From assembly GCA_002477625.1 (NCBI GenBank), contig DLQQ01000088.1:1-6628 (forward strand): 6,628 nt of DNA, written 5' to 3'. Positions 1-5,396 of this stretch are shown here, piece by piece. The DNA comes from Candidatus Arcticimaribacter sp. UBA7428. Its GTDB lineage: Bacteria; Bacteroidota; Bacteroidia; Flavobacteriales; Flavobacteriaceae. The position numbers and the translations under genes were made by a program. Each line of letters starts with the position of its first letter. Positions within the stretch are counted from its first letter, which is position 1. The notes under the pieces are model-generated. The model saw only the letters and a program-made list of their open reading frames with translations. It had not been told where the DNA came from and did no database searches.

Positions 1-30
1 ATTATGTTGGCCAGCAAGGTTTTACGGAGG

Positions 31-65
31 AATAAAAATAAAAAGGAGGTCAAAAATGACCTCCT
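31..65 (-). terminator. Intrinsic terminator of the tRNA-Asn transcript
   Basis: A perfect 9-bp inverted repeat (AGGAGGTCA at 44-52, TGACCTCCT at 57-65) encloses a 4-nt loop. On the minus strand it is followed at once by the U-rich tract TTTTATTTTTATT (43 down to 31). This is a classic rho-independent terminator lying 8 nt after the tRNA CCA end. The plus-strand side has no T tract, so it appears to act in one direction only. Confidence 0.88.
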
Positions 66-73
66 GTCTAATA

Positions 74-150
74 TGGCTCCTCCTCTTAGGCTCGAACTAA
101 GGACCCTCTGATTAACAGTCAGATGCTCTAACCAACTGAGCTAAGGAGGA
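74..150 (-). tRNA. trnN: tRNA-Asn (anticodon GTT)
   Basis: A full cloverleaf can be folded on the minus strand. The acceptor stem pairs TCCTCCT (150-144) with AGGAGGA (84-78). The D arm is GCTC/GAGC. The anticodon stem pairs TCTGA (123-119) with TCAGA (111-107) around the loop CTGTTAA, giving anticodon GTT at 116-114, which reads AAC/AAU (asparagine). The variable loop is GGGTC, and the T arm is CTTAG, TTCGAGC, CTAAG. The discriminator is G77, and CCA is encoded at 76-74. The RNA is 74 nt without CCA, a normal class I length. It has its own consensus promoter upstream and a strong terminator downstream, so it is probably a single-tRNA transcript. Confidence 0.97.
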
Positions 151-167
151 ATGTTTCATTCAGTTGG

Positions 168-198
168 CAAATATATATTAATTTAAAAATATTCCAAA
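168..198 (-). promoter_or_regulatory. Bacteroidota-type promoter of tRNA-Asn
   Basis: On the minus strand, TTTG (198-195) and TATATTTG (175-168) are separated by exactly 19 nt. This fits the Bacteroidota sigma-factor consensus of a -33 TTTG/TTG and a -7 TAnnTTTG. The -7 box ends 17 nt before the first tRNA base, which would leave a short 5' leader for processing. The -33 box lies in the loop of the hairpin at 185-215. Confidence 0.75.
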
Positions 199-215
199 GC
201 TGAATGAATATTTTT
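185..215 (-). terminator. AT-rich hairpin after the secreted-protein gene, possible terminator
   Basis: AAAAATATTC (185-194) and GAATATTTTT (206-215) form a perfect 10-bp stem with an 11-nt loop. The hairpin touches the last base of the stop codon of the 149-residue minus-strand gene. The stem is almost entirely A/T, and the U-rich run on the minus strand forms the 3' arm itself, with no separate U tract after it. It may be a weak terminator or a 3' stability hairpin. Confidence 0.4.
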
Positions 216-664
216 TATGAATTAATTGCCTCTACTTCTTTATCTACTTCACTCTTAACAAACTCACCTTCTTCTTCGTTCCATTCAAAGTCACTAGTCA
301 CTTTTAGAGTCTTCGGATTGTAAGAAATTTCAAGGTATTTGAGACGATCAATACCCGCTACTTTAACCTGAACAATAAAAGTGTGCATGTGGTGGATGTC
401 GTATGGGCTTAAAAACGTTTCATAAGAATCCCAGATCACATTACGAGTATACTCTACGTTGAGGTATTTTTCTTCAATAAAGAATCGAATCTTTTTATTA
501 ATTTCACGATTATTGATCGGCTTAATTTCTCCATCGGGATTAACTTCAAAACCATTGTGTTCTGTAATAAAATCTTCTATAGTAACTTTAGTTTCTTGGG
601 CTGAAGTTTGCGAAAACTGAACGGCAAAAAAACTGATTATGACAAGGGATATGAACTTTTTCAT
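215..664 (-). CDS. Secreted protein of unknown function
   Basis: I do not recognise this 149-residue protein. It starts with a clear Sec signal peptide: MKK, a hydrophobic core at about residues 4-16, then QTSAQE, with signal peptidase I cleavage likely after Ala22. The mature part, about 127 residues, has no further membrane segment and is therefore probably periplasmic. Alternating hydrophobic/polar stretches at 93-123 (FIVQVKVAG, LKYLEISYN, TLKVTS) suggest a small beta-rich fold. A His cluster, HHMH at 91-94, and an acidic tail at about 128-146 stand out; either could bind metal, but that is speculation. There is no cysteine. The ATG follows a TATATTTG -7 box by about 25 nt, which supports the start. 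It lies downstream of rseP on the same strand, about 100 nt away, and may be transcribed separately. Confidence 0.8.
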   Translation of the reverse strand: MKKFISLVIISFFAVQFSQTSAQETKVTIEDFITEHNGFEVNPDGEIKPINNREINKKIRFFIEEKYLNVEYTRNVIWDSYETFLSPYDIHHMHTFIVQVKVAGIDRLKYLEISYNPKTLKVTSDFEWNEEEGEFVKSEVDKEVEAINS

Positions 665-689
665 GAGTGTGTATTTTTTAATATAGGAT

Positions 690-697
690 CAAATATA
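690..697 (-). promoter_or_regulatory. Candidate -7 box for the secreted-protein gene
   Basis: TATATTTG on the minus strand matches the Bacteroidota -7 consensus TAnnTTTG and lies 25 nt before the ATG at 664. I see no convincing TTG/TTTG at the expected 17-23 nt upstream distance, so this is only half a promoter. Confidence 0.4.
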
Positions 698-763
698 AAA
701 AGAAGTTTCGCTTTTAGGGATGATTTTCACAGAAAACCCTGTCAAATATCATCTGATTAGGGC

Positions 764-2083
764 TTATCCGAAGATTGCTCGATAAACATCATTACCATTG
801 GCAAACAATAAAACAGCTAGTAATAAGAAAAATCCAAACATTTGAGCGTATTCCATAAATCGATCGTTTGGCTTTCTACCGCTGATCATTTCATAAAGCA
901 GGAACATTACGTGACCACCATCCAAAGCGGGAATGGGGAGGATGTTCATAAAGGCTAAAATGATTGATATGAGTGCTGTACTCGACCAAAAACCCCTCCA
1001 GTTCCAAACCTCAGGGAAAAGGTTTCCTATTGCAGCAAAACCTCCAACTTGGCTTGCACCTTTTTTGGTAAATACATATTTGAATTGAGCGGCATAGTCG
1101 TATAAGGTCCAATATCCATAAGTGAAACCAGCGGATATACTTTCTGATAAAGTCAAATCTACATGGGTATACTCAATAGAATTGGGGTAAATCCCAATTC
1201 CAATGGTTCCATCTTCACGGGGGTAAACGGTTTTTGTGATGATTCGGTCGTTTGGTTTTCTCAACTCAATTTGAAGCGTATCGTATTGTTCTTTTCTTAG
1301 GTGATCCACTAAAAACGAATAGTCGGATATTGCAACTCCGTTGGTACTCAAAATAAGATTACCTGTTTCTAACCCACTTGTTGCAGCGGGACTGTTGGGT
1401 TTAACTTCTATTAAAGCAGGGAGGAGTATGCCTACAGGTCTCAGATCTCCGCTTTCGAACATTTGTGTTCCAAAATCTTCTGGGATCTGCAGGGTTTCTT
1501 TGGTGCCGTCGGGATGCTGAACTTCAACTTCGCTTACCGATCTTAAAAATAAGTACTTATTCAGGTTGTAAACGTTATCGAGTACTTCTCCGTCAACTTT
1601 TAAAATGCGATCTCCATCTTGAAAACCAACAGATTCAGCCAATACAGAAACGTCCATTCCATTGGGAAGGGCTTCTGAAGTAAGGGTGTCTTTTCCCCAA
1701 ACCAGATGAATCATCATATAGATAAAAAAACCTAAAATTAGGTTTACAATAACACCACCCAACATAATAATGAGACGTTGCCAAGCCGGTTTTGAACGAA
1801 ATTCCCAAGGCTCTGGCGGAAGTTTCATTTGTTCGGTATCCATACTTTCGTCGATCATTCCCGAAATTTTAACATAGCCCCCCAATGGAAGCCACCCAAT
1901 TCCGTATTCTGTTCCACCAATTTTCTTTTTGAACAATGCAAATTTGACATCAAAAAACAAATAGAATTTCTCTACACGTGTTTTAAATAATTTAGCGGGG
2001 ATAAAATGTCCTAATTCGTGGAGGACAACCAACAGCGACAAGCTGAGGAGTAATTGAATTCCTTTTATAATAATTGGGCTCAT
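764..2083 (-). CDS. rseP: RIP metalloprotease RseP (site-2 protease)
   Basis: This is an inner-membrane zinc protease of family M50 that cleaves transmembrane segments. In proteobacteria it cuts anti-sigma factors and remnant signal peptides; its substrates here are unknown. Numbered from the ATG at 2083 (439 residues), the first membrane segment carries the HELGH zinc site at 22-26, with Glu23 as catalytic residue. A GGYVKISGMIDES segment follows at about 68-80. A second membrane segment lies at about 104-130. Two PDZ-like domains follow, at about 142-202 and 222-292, the second with the carboxylate-loop-like SGLETGNLIL. The C-terminal membrane part has the NILPIPALDGGH motif at 380-391, where Asp388 is the third zinc ligand, and ends in a last hydrophobic segment (about 413-428). 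A longer frame from TTG at 2107 adds 8 residues, but that TTG forms part of a TAnnTTTG promoter box, and the ATG start gives the short N-terminus before HELGH that is usual in flavobacterial homologues. Confidence 0.95.
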   Translation of the reverse strand: MSPIIIKGIQLLLSLSLLVVLHELGHFIPAKLFKTRVEKFYLFFDVKFALFKKKIGGTEYGIGWLPLGGYVKISGMIDESMDTEQMKLPPEPWEFRSKPAWQRLIIMLGGVIVNLILGFFIYMMIHLVWGKDTLTSEALPNGMDVSVLAESVGFQDGDRILKVDGEVLDNVYNLNKYLFLRSVSEVEVQHPDGTKETLQIPEDFGTQMFESGDLRPVGILLPALIEVKPNSPAATSGLETGNLILSTNGVAISDYSFLVDHLRKEQYDTLQIELRKPNDRIITKTVYPREDGTIGIGIYPNSIEYTHVDLTLSESISAGFTYGYWTLYDYAAQFKYVFTKKGASQVGGFAAIGNLFPEVWNWRGFWSSTALISIILAFMNILPIPALDGGHVMFLLYEMISGRKPNDRFMEYAQMFGFFLLLAVLLFANGNDVYRAIFG

Positions 2084-2104
2084 GAGCGATTTTAAAGTAA
2101 GCTT

Positions 2105-2112
2105 CAAAAATA
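2105..2112 (-). promoter_or_regulatory. Candidate -7 box for rseP
   Basis: TATTTTTG on the minus strand fits TAnnTTTG and ends 21 nt before the ATG at 2083. Its last three bases are the alternative TTG start codon, so transcription from here would exclude that start. No -33 TTG is found at 17-23 nt; the nearest (in TATTGG) is 27 nt away, so strength is uncertain. Confidence 0.35.
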
Positions 2113-2178
2113 CTAATTTCCATGAGCTAACCTCCCATCCAATAGGATTTTAATTTCTTTTAACATAAAAAAAGTGAG

Positions 2179-2186
2179 TACCTTTG
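2179..2186 (+). promoter_or_regulatory. Candidate -7 box for the SCO gene
   Basis: TACCTTTG on the plus strand matches TAnnTTTG and ends 15 nt before the ATG at 2202. With initiation a few bases downstream, the mRNA leader would be only about 8-11 nt, close to leaderless. Upstream is a T/A-rich tract without a clear TTG. Together with the box at 2105-2112 it makes 2084-2201 a divergent promoter region between rseP and the SCO gene. Confidence 0.45.
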
Positions 2187-2201
2187 TTCTGAATTTCACC
2201 T

Positions 2202-2885
2202 ATGAAAGCATTTTTTAAAACCTATAAAACTTTTTTAATTGTGTTTGGGCTGATCTCTATTTGCATTTTGATCTTGTTCTACGATGCCCTCAAGCCTGTT
2301 CGTATACTTCCAATTTACCAGCCGGCTCAACTCAGTTTCGAATTGGTTGACAGTACCCTGCAACACATCAAAAAAAGCCATCGCGTTTCTGATTTCAGTT
2401 TGACCAATCAAAACGGGAAAACAATAACCCAAAAAGACTATCGGGATAAGATTGCTGTGGTCGATTTCTTTTTTACAACTTGCCCGTCCATCTGCCCCAT
2501 CATGACAGATAATATGGTTCGTATTCAGACCAAAATAAAAGAACAGGCCCAAATCAAACTACTTTCTTTTAGTGTAACCCCACAAATTGACTCGGTCGCG
2601 CAACTCAAAAAATACGCCCTAGAAAAAGGAGTATTGGACGAACATTGGAATCTGCTGACTGGAGATAAAAAAGAAATTTATACCCTAGCCCGTAAATCGT
2701 ACTTTGTTGTAAAAGACGATGGCGACGGTGGTCCTTTTGATATGATTCATACCGAAAATTTTGTTTTAGTAGATCCAGATCGCCGAATCCGAGGTTATTA
2801 TGACGGAACAGATCTGGAAACAATGGAGACCCTTTGGGATGATATTCAAGTGCTTCAAAAAGAGTATCCAATCGACTCAAATTAA
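2202..2885 (+). CDS. SCO1/SenC family copper-binding thioredoxin-fold protein
   Basis: SCO proteins deliver copper to, or reduce the cysteines of, the CuA centre of cytochrome c oxidase. They are anchored in the inner membrane facing the periplasm. This 227-residue protein has a single N-terminal membrane segment at about 11-28 with no cleavage site, so it is probably an anchor. A thioredoxin-like domain follows from about residue 62. The family's metal/redox site is complete: Cys94 and Cys98 in TTCPSICP (CxxxC) and the distant His183 in MIHTENFVLVDPD. The SFSVTPQIDS segment (122-131) stands where the family usually has SxDPxxDT, and DFSLTNQNGKTIT (64-76) is the usual opening strand. Length and order are normal for the family. 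It is divergent from rseP and 67 nt upstream of feoA in the same direction. No oxidase genes are visible in the window, so the link to oxidase assembly comes from the family. Confidence 0.93.
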   Translation: MKAFFKTYKTFLIVFGLISICILILFYDALKPVRILPIYQPAQLSFELVDSTLQHIKKSHRVSDFSLTNQNGKTITQKDYRDKIAVVDFFFTTCPSICPIMTDNMVRIQTKIKEQAQIKLLSFSVTPQIDSVAQLKKYALEKGVLDEHWNLLTGDKKEIYTLARKSYFVVKDDGDGGPFDMIHTENFVLVDPDRRIRGYYDGTDLETMETLWDDIQVLQKEYPIDSN

Positions 2886-2896
2886 CTGCTCCTCTT

Positions 2897-2929
2897 TTTG
2901 GCTTCCCGTCCTTTTTTTAATTACTTTTG
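2897..2929 (+). promoter_or_regulatory. Promoter of the feo operon
   Basis: TTTG (2897-2900) and TACTTTTG (2922-2929) are separated by 21 nt, within the 17-23 nt range known for Flavobacterium promoters. The -7 box ends 23 nt before the feoA ATG at 2953. I see no hairpin terminator between the SCO stop and feoA, so read-through from the SCO gene could also reach feoA. Confidence 0.6.
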
Positions 2930-2939
2930 CTTCTTTAAA

Positions 2940-2957
2940 ATCATTCTAAATAATGAT
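2940..2957. promoter_or_regulatory. Inverted repeat over the feoA start, possible metal-regulator operator
   Basis: ATCATT (2940-2945) and AATGAT (2952-2957) are exact inverted repeats around a 6-nt centre (CTAAAT), and the second arm includes the feoA start codon. The position, between the likely transcription start and the first codons of a ferrous-iron uptake gene, is where a Fur or DtxR-type repressor could block expression. The half-sites occur in the classical Fur box but in the opposite arrangement, so it is not a canonical Fur site. In AT-rich DNA such a repeat may also arise by chance. Confidence 0.3.
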
Positions 2958-3177
2958 CACTTTAGATTACATTGAAAAAAATCAACGTGCACGAATTGTA
3001 TCAATTGATACGGATTTGTTGCCACTTAAACTGATCGAAATGGGATGTTTGCCCGGAAATGAAGTGCATTTAGAACAACACGCTCCCCTCAAAGATCCGA
3101 TGTACCTTGTGATTGATGGTTGTCATTTGGCAATTCGAACGGAAACGGCTAAAAACATAACCATAGAATTGATTTAG
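2953..3177 (+). CDS. feoA: Ferrous iron transport protein FeoA
   Basis: FeoA is a small cytosolic SH3-like protein thought to modulate the FeoB permease. This copy has 74 residues, the usual stand-alone size. Family features are visible: the central LKLIEMGCLPGNEV (25-38), matching the typical RLxxMGxxPGxxV pattern, and a closing strand region with DPMYLVIDGCHLAIRTETA (48-66), matching the usual DPxxxxxxGxxxxLR. Cys32 and Cys57 are present, with no known role. The ATG at 2953 suits the promoter at 2897-2929; there is no Shine-Dalgarno sequence, as is usual here. It ends in TAG, the only TAG stop among the seven genes of the window (the rest use TAA). feoB begins on the very next base in the same frame, so the two are surely co-expressed. 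Many other Bacteroidota carry FeoA fused to FeoB. Confidence 0.95.
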   Translation: MITLDYIEKNQRARIVSIDTDLLPLKLIEMGCLPGNEVHLEQHAPLKDPMYLVIDGCHLAIRTETAKNITIELI

Positions 3178-5274
3178 ATGAGCAAGACCATTAATGTTGC
3201 ATTGATCGGAAATCCCAATACAGGAAAAACTTCTGTCTTTAATGCCATTACCGGTCTCAACCAAAAAGTGGGGAACTATCCGGGGATTACAGTTGAAAAA
3301 AAACAAGGAGTCTGCCGTTTAAATCATACGACAAAAGCACATATTATTGACCTGCCAGGCACCTATAGCCTCAACGCTTCATCCATGGATGAGAGTGTGG
3401 TTGTAGAATTGCTCCTCAATAAAAACGATAAAGATTATCCCGATGTAGCCGTAGTTATTTCGGACATTGAGAACCTGAAAAGAAACCTACTTCTTTTTAC
3501 CCAAATCAAAGATCTTGAGATCCCAACCCTCTTGGTGATTAATATGTCGGATCGCATGTCTAGCAAAGGAATTTCACTTGACATTCCCTTGCTTGAAGAA
3601 AAGTTGAAAACTAAAATTGCGCTCATCAGTACCCGAGAAAATAAAGGAATTGATTACCTCAAGACCTGCTTACTCGATTATAGATCCCTTTCGAAAGAAA
3701 ACTGCACAGACATTCGCTTAATAGATGAAGCCTATTTCGCAAATCTTGAAAAAGTATTCCCAGATCAATCGCTTTACAAACTGTGGTTGGTGATTACGCA
3801 AGATGTAAACTTTGCCAAAGTGGAGCGTAAAAAAGTTGAAGATGCAACCGACTATAAAACACAATCCGATTCTCATCTGAAACGCTTACAACAAAAAGAA
3901 ACCATAAAGCGGTACCAATACATCAATCAATCACTAAAAGAAACCTATGCGGTAGACCAGTCCAAAGCAACGGATTATCGTTCCAAATTGGATCGGGTAC
4001 TTATTCATCGTTTTTGGGGCTATATTATTTTCTTTATGATTTTGTTGACCATCTTTCAAGTCATCTTCGATTGGAGTAGCATCCCGATGGATTTTATCGA
4101 TGAAAGTTTCACCAACTTAAGCGAATATACCAAACGGACATTACCTCCGGGTCTTTTTACCAATTTACTGGCCGAGGGGATTATTTCAGGCCTAGGCGGA
4201 ATTGTTATTTTTATTCCTCAAATAGCCTTTCTGTTTCTTTTTATAGCCGTGCTAGAAGAAACAGGCTATATGAGCCGGGTGGTTTTTTTAATGGATCGTG
4301 GCTTGCGAAAATATGGTCTGAGCGGAAAAAGTGTGATTCCACTAATTTCAGGAACCGCCTGTGCTATTCCTGCTGTCATGGCAACTCGGAACATTGAAAA
4401 CTGGAAAGAGCGCCTCATTACAATCCTAGTAACACCTTTTACAACCTGTTCAGCACGTTTGCCCGTGTACCTAATTCTAATTTCTTTGGTAATCCCAGAA
4501 GGTACATTTTTAGGAATGGGCTATCAGGGACTTACCCTCATGGGACTTTATCTTCTGGGATTTGTGATGGCATTATTGTCTGCAGCGATATTGAATAAGA
4601 TTCTAAAAATTCAATCCAAAACCTATTTTGTAATTGAAATGCCCAATTATAAACTTCCCCTGATAAAGAATGTTGCGCTTACTGTTTTTGAGAAAACAAA
4701 GTCGTTTGTGGTTGAAGCAGGTCGGATTATTCTTGCGATTTCGATCCTCTTATGGCTCATGGCTTCTTTCGGTCCCGGGAAAAATTTTAGCGAGGCAGAT
4801 GCAATAGTAAAGAGTCAACCGAACAGTCAATTACTGTCTCCCGTGGAATTAGAAAATGAAATTGCTTCCTATAAATTAGAACATTCGTTTATTGGAATTT
4901 TAGGAAAATCGATAGAACCTGCCATTGCACCTCTTGGATTTGACTGGAAAATTGGAATTGCATTGATTAGTTCTTTTGCTGCACGAGAGGTTTTTGTTGG
5001 GACATTAGCAACAATATACAGTGTCGGAAACAACCAAGAAGAGACTATTAAAAACAGAATGAAAGCAGAACGAAAACCCAACGGAGAACTTTTGTTTAAT
5101 TTGCCTACGGGAGTTTCATTGATGCTCTTTTATGCCTTTGCATTGCAGTGTATGAGTACCCTTGCGATTGTCAAAAAAGAAACCAACGGTTGGAAGTGGC
5201 CCATGATACAATTGTTTAGTATGACGCTAATTGCCTATCTTTCAGCCCTAATTGTTTATCAAATTTTAGCCTAA
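3178..5274 (+). CDS. feoB: Ferrous iron transport GTPase/permease FeoB
   Basis: FeoB is the inner-membrane Fe(II) importer with a cytosolic G domain. At 698 residues it is complete for the shorter form; E. coli FeoB has about 770. G-protein motifs: G1 GNPNTGKTS (11-19), G2 Thr38 in NYPGIT, G3 DLPG (58-61), G4 NMSD (122-125), and a weak G5 around STREN (151-155). A helical, charged spacer (about 165-270) leads to the membrane domain, with hydrophobic segments at about 281-299, 338-360, 414-438, 449-473, 512-530, 592-612, 645-665 and 675-696. Family signatures there include GTACAIPAVMATR (392-404), with Cys395 in the first gate region, TTCSARLPVY (422-431), the AAREVFVGTL motif (601-610) and FALQCMSTLA (654-663). 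It starts directly after the feoA stop, pointing to translational coupling, and its TAA overlaps the next ATG. Separate FeoA means this is the unfused form. Confidence 0.97.
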   Translation: MSKTINVALIGNPNTGKTSVFNAITGLNQKVGNYPGITVEKKQGVCRLNHTTKAHIIDLPGTYSLNASSMDESVVVELLLNKNDKDYPDVAVVISDIENLKRNLLLFTQIKDLEIPTLLVINMSDRMSSKGISLDIPLLEEKLKTKIALISTRENKGIDYLKTCLLDYRSLSKENCTDIRLIDEAYFANLEKVFPDQSLYKLWLVITQDVNFAKVERKKVEDATDYKTQSDSHLKRLQQKETIKRYQYINQSLKETYAVDQSKATDYRSKLDRVLIHRFWGYIIFFMILLTIFQVIFDWSSIPMDFIDESFTNLSEYTKRTLPPGLFTNLLAEGIISGLGGIVIFIPQIAFLFLFIAVLEETGYMSRVVFLMDRGLRKYGLSGKSVIPLISGTACAIPAVMATRNIENWKERLITILVTPFTTCSARLPVYLILISLVIPEGTFLGMGYQGLTLMGLYLLGFVMALLSAAILNKILKIQSKTYFVIEMPNYKLPLIKNVALTVFEKTKSFVVEAGRIILAISILLWLMASFGPGKNFSEADAIVKSQPNSQLLSPVELENEIASYKLEHSFIGILGKSIEPAIAPLGFDWKIGIALISSFAAREVFVGTLATIYSVGNNQEETIKNRMKAERKPNGELLFNLPTGVSLMLFYAFALQCMSTLAIVKKETNGWKWPMIQLFSMTLIAYLSALIVYQILA

Positions 5275-5396
5275 TGGAAATTGTTCAACTTGTATTGGTA
5301 GCTATAGCCGGATTTTTATCGGTACGATTTCTCTATAAAAAATTCGTTGCTCCAAAAACAACGAACGGTTGTGGAACCGACTGTGGGTGTAGTTAA
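5274..5396 (+). CDS. FeoB-associated Cys-rich membrane protein
   Basis: This 40-residue protein has one N-terminal membrane helix (about residues 3-20, from IVQLVLVA to VRFLY), a short basic stretch (YKKF, APK), and a Cys-rich tail GCGTDCGCS with Cys33, Cys37 and Cys39. That architecture and its place right after feoB match the FeoB-associated Cys-rich membrane protein family (Pfam FeoB_associated). Its function is not firmly known; metal binding or a role like FeoC at the permease has been suggested for the group. The ATG shares its A with the last base of the feoB TAA (TAATG), a typical stop-restart coupling that supports both the start and a common transcript. The stop TAA at 5394-5396 overlaps the stop of the convergent aminopeptidase gene. 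It is short enough to be missed by length-limited gene callers. Confidence 0.88.
   Translation: MEIVQLVLVAIAGFLSVRFLYKKFVAPKTTNGCGTDCGCS

Noticed and set aside
3..35. Ten plus-strand codons (YVGQQGFTEE) ending in TAA, perhaps the 3' end of a gene from outside the window
   Set aside because: The stretch is too short to recognise or distinguish from chance, so it is not annotated as a gene.
716..740. Hairpin between rseP and the secreted-protein gene (AGGG plus TTTTC against GAAAA plus CCCT)
   Set aside because: It has a 4-nt one-sided bulge, a weak stem and no directly following T tract, so a terminator call is not supported.
1465..1683. Plus-strand open frame inside rseP, and similar open frames antisense to the SCO, feo and pepP genes
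   Set aside because: They lie wholly within strongly supported genes, have no family-like composition or motifs, and lack promoters of their own.
2084..2107. TTG-started N-terminal extension of rseP (eight extra residues)
   Set aside because: The TTG forms part of a promoter-like box, and the ATG at 2083 gives the expected distance to the HELGH motif.
3178..3642. Possible defect in the FeoB G domain because the G5 region reads STREN rather than a classic SA motif
   Set aside because: G5 is the least conserved motif in FeoB proteins; G1 to G4 are intact and the frame is unbroken, so loss of function is not supported.
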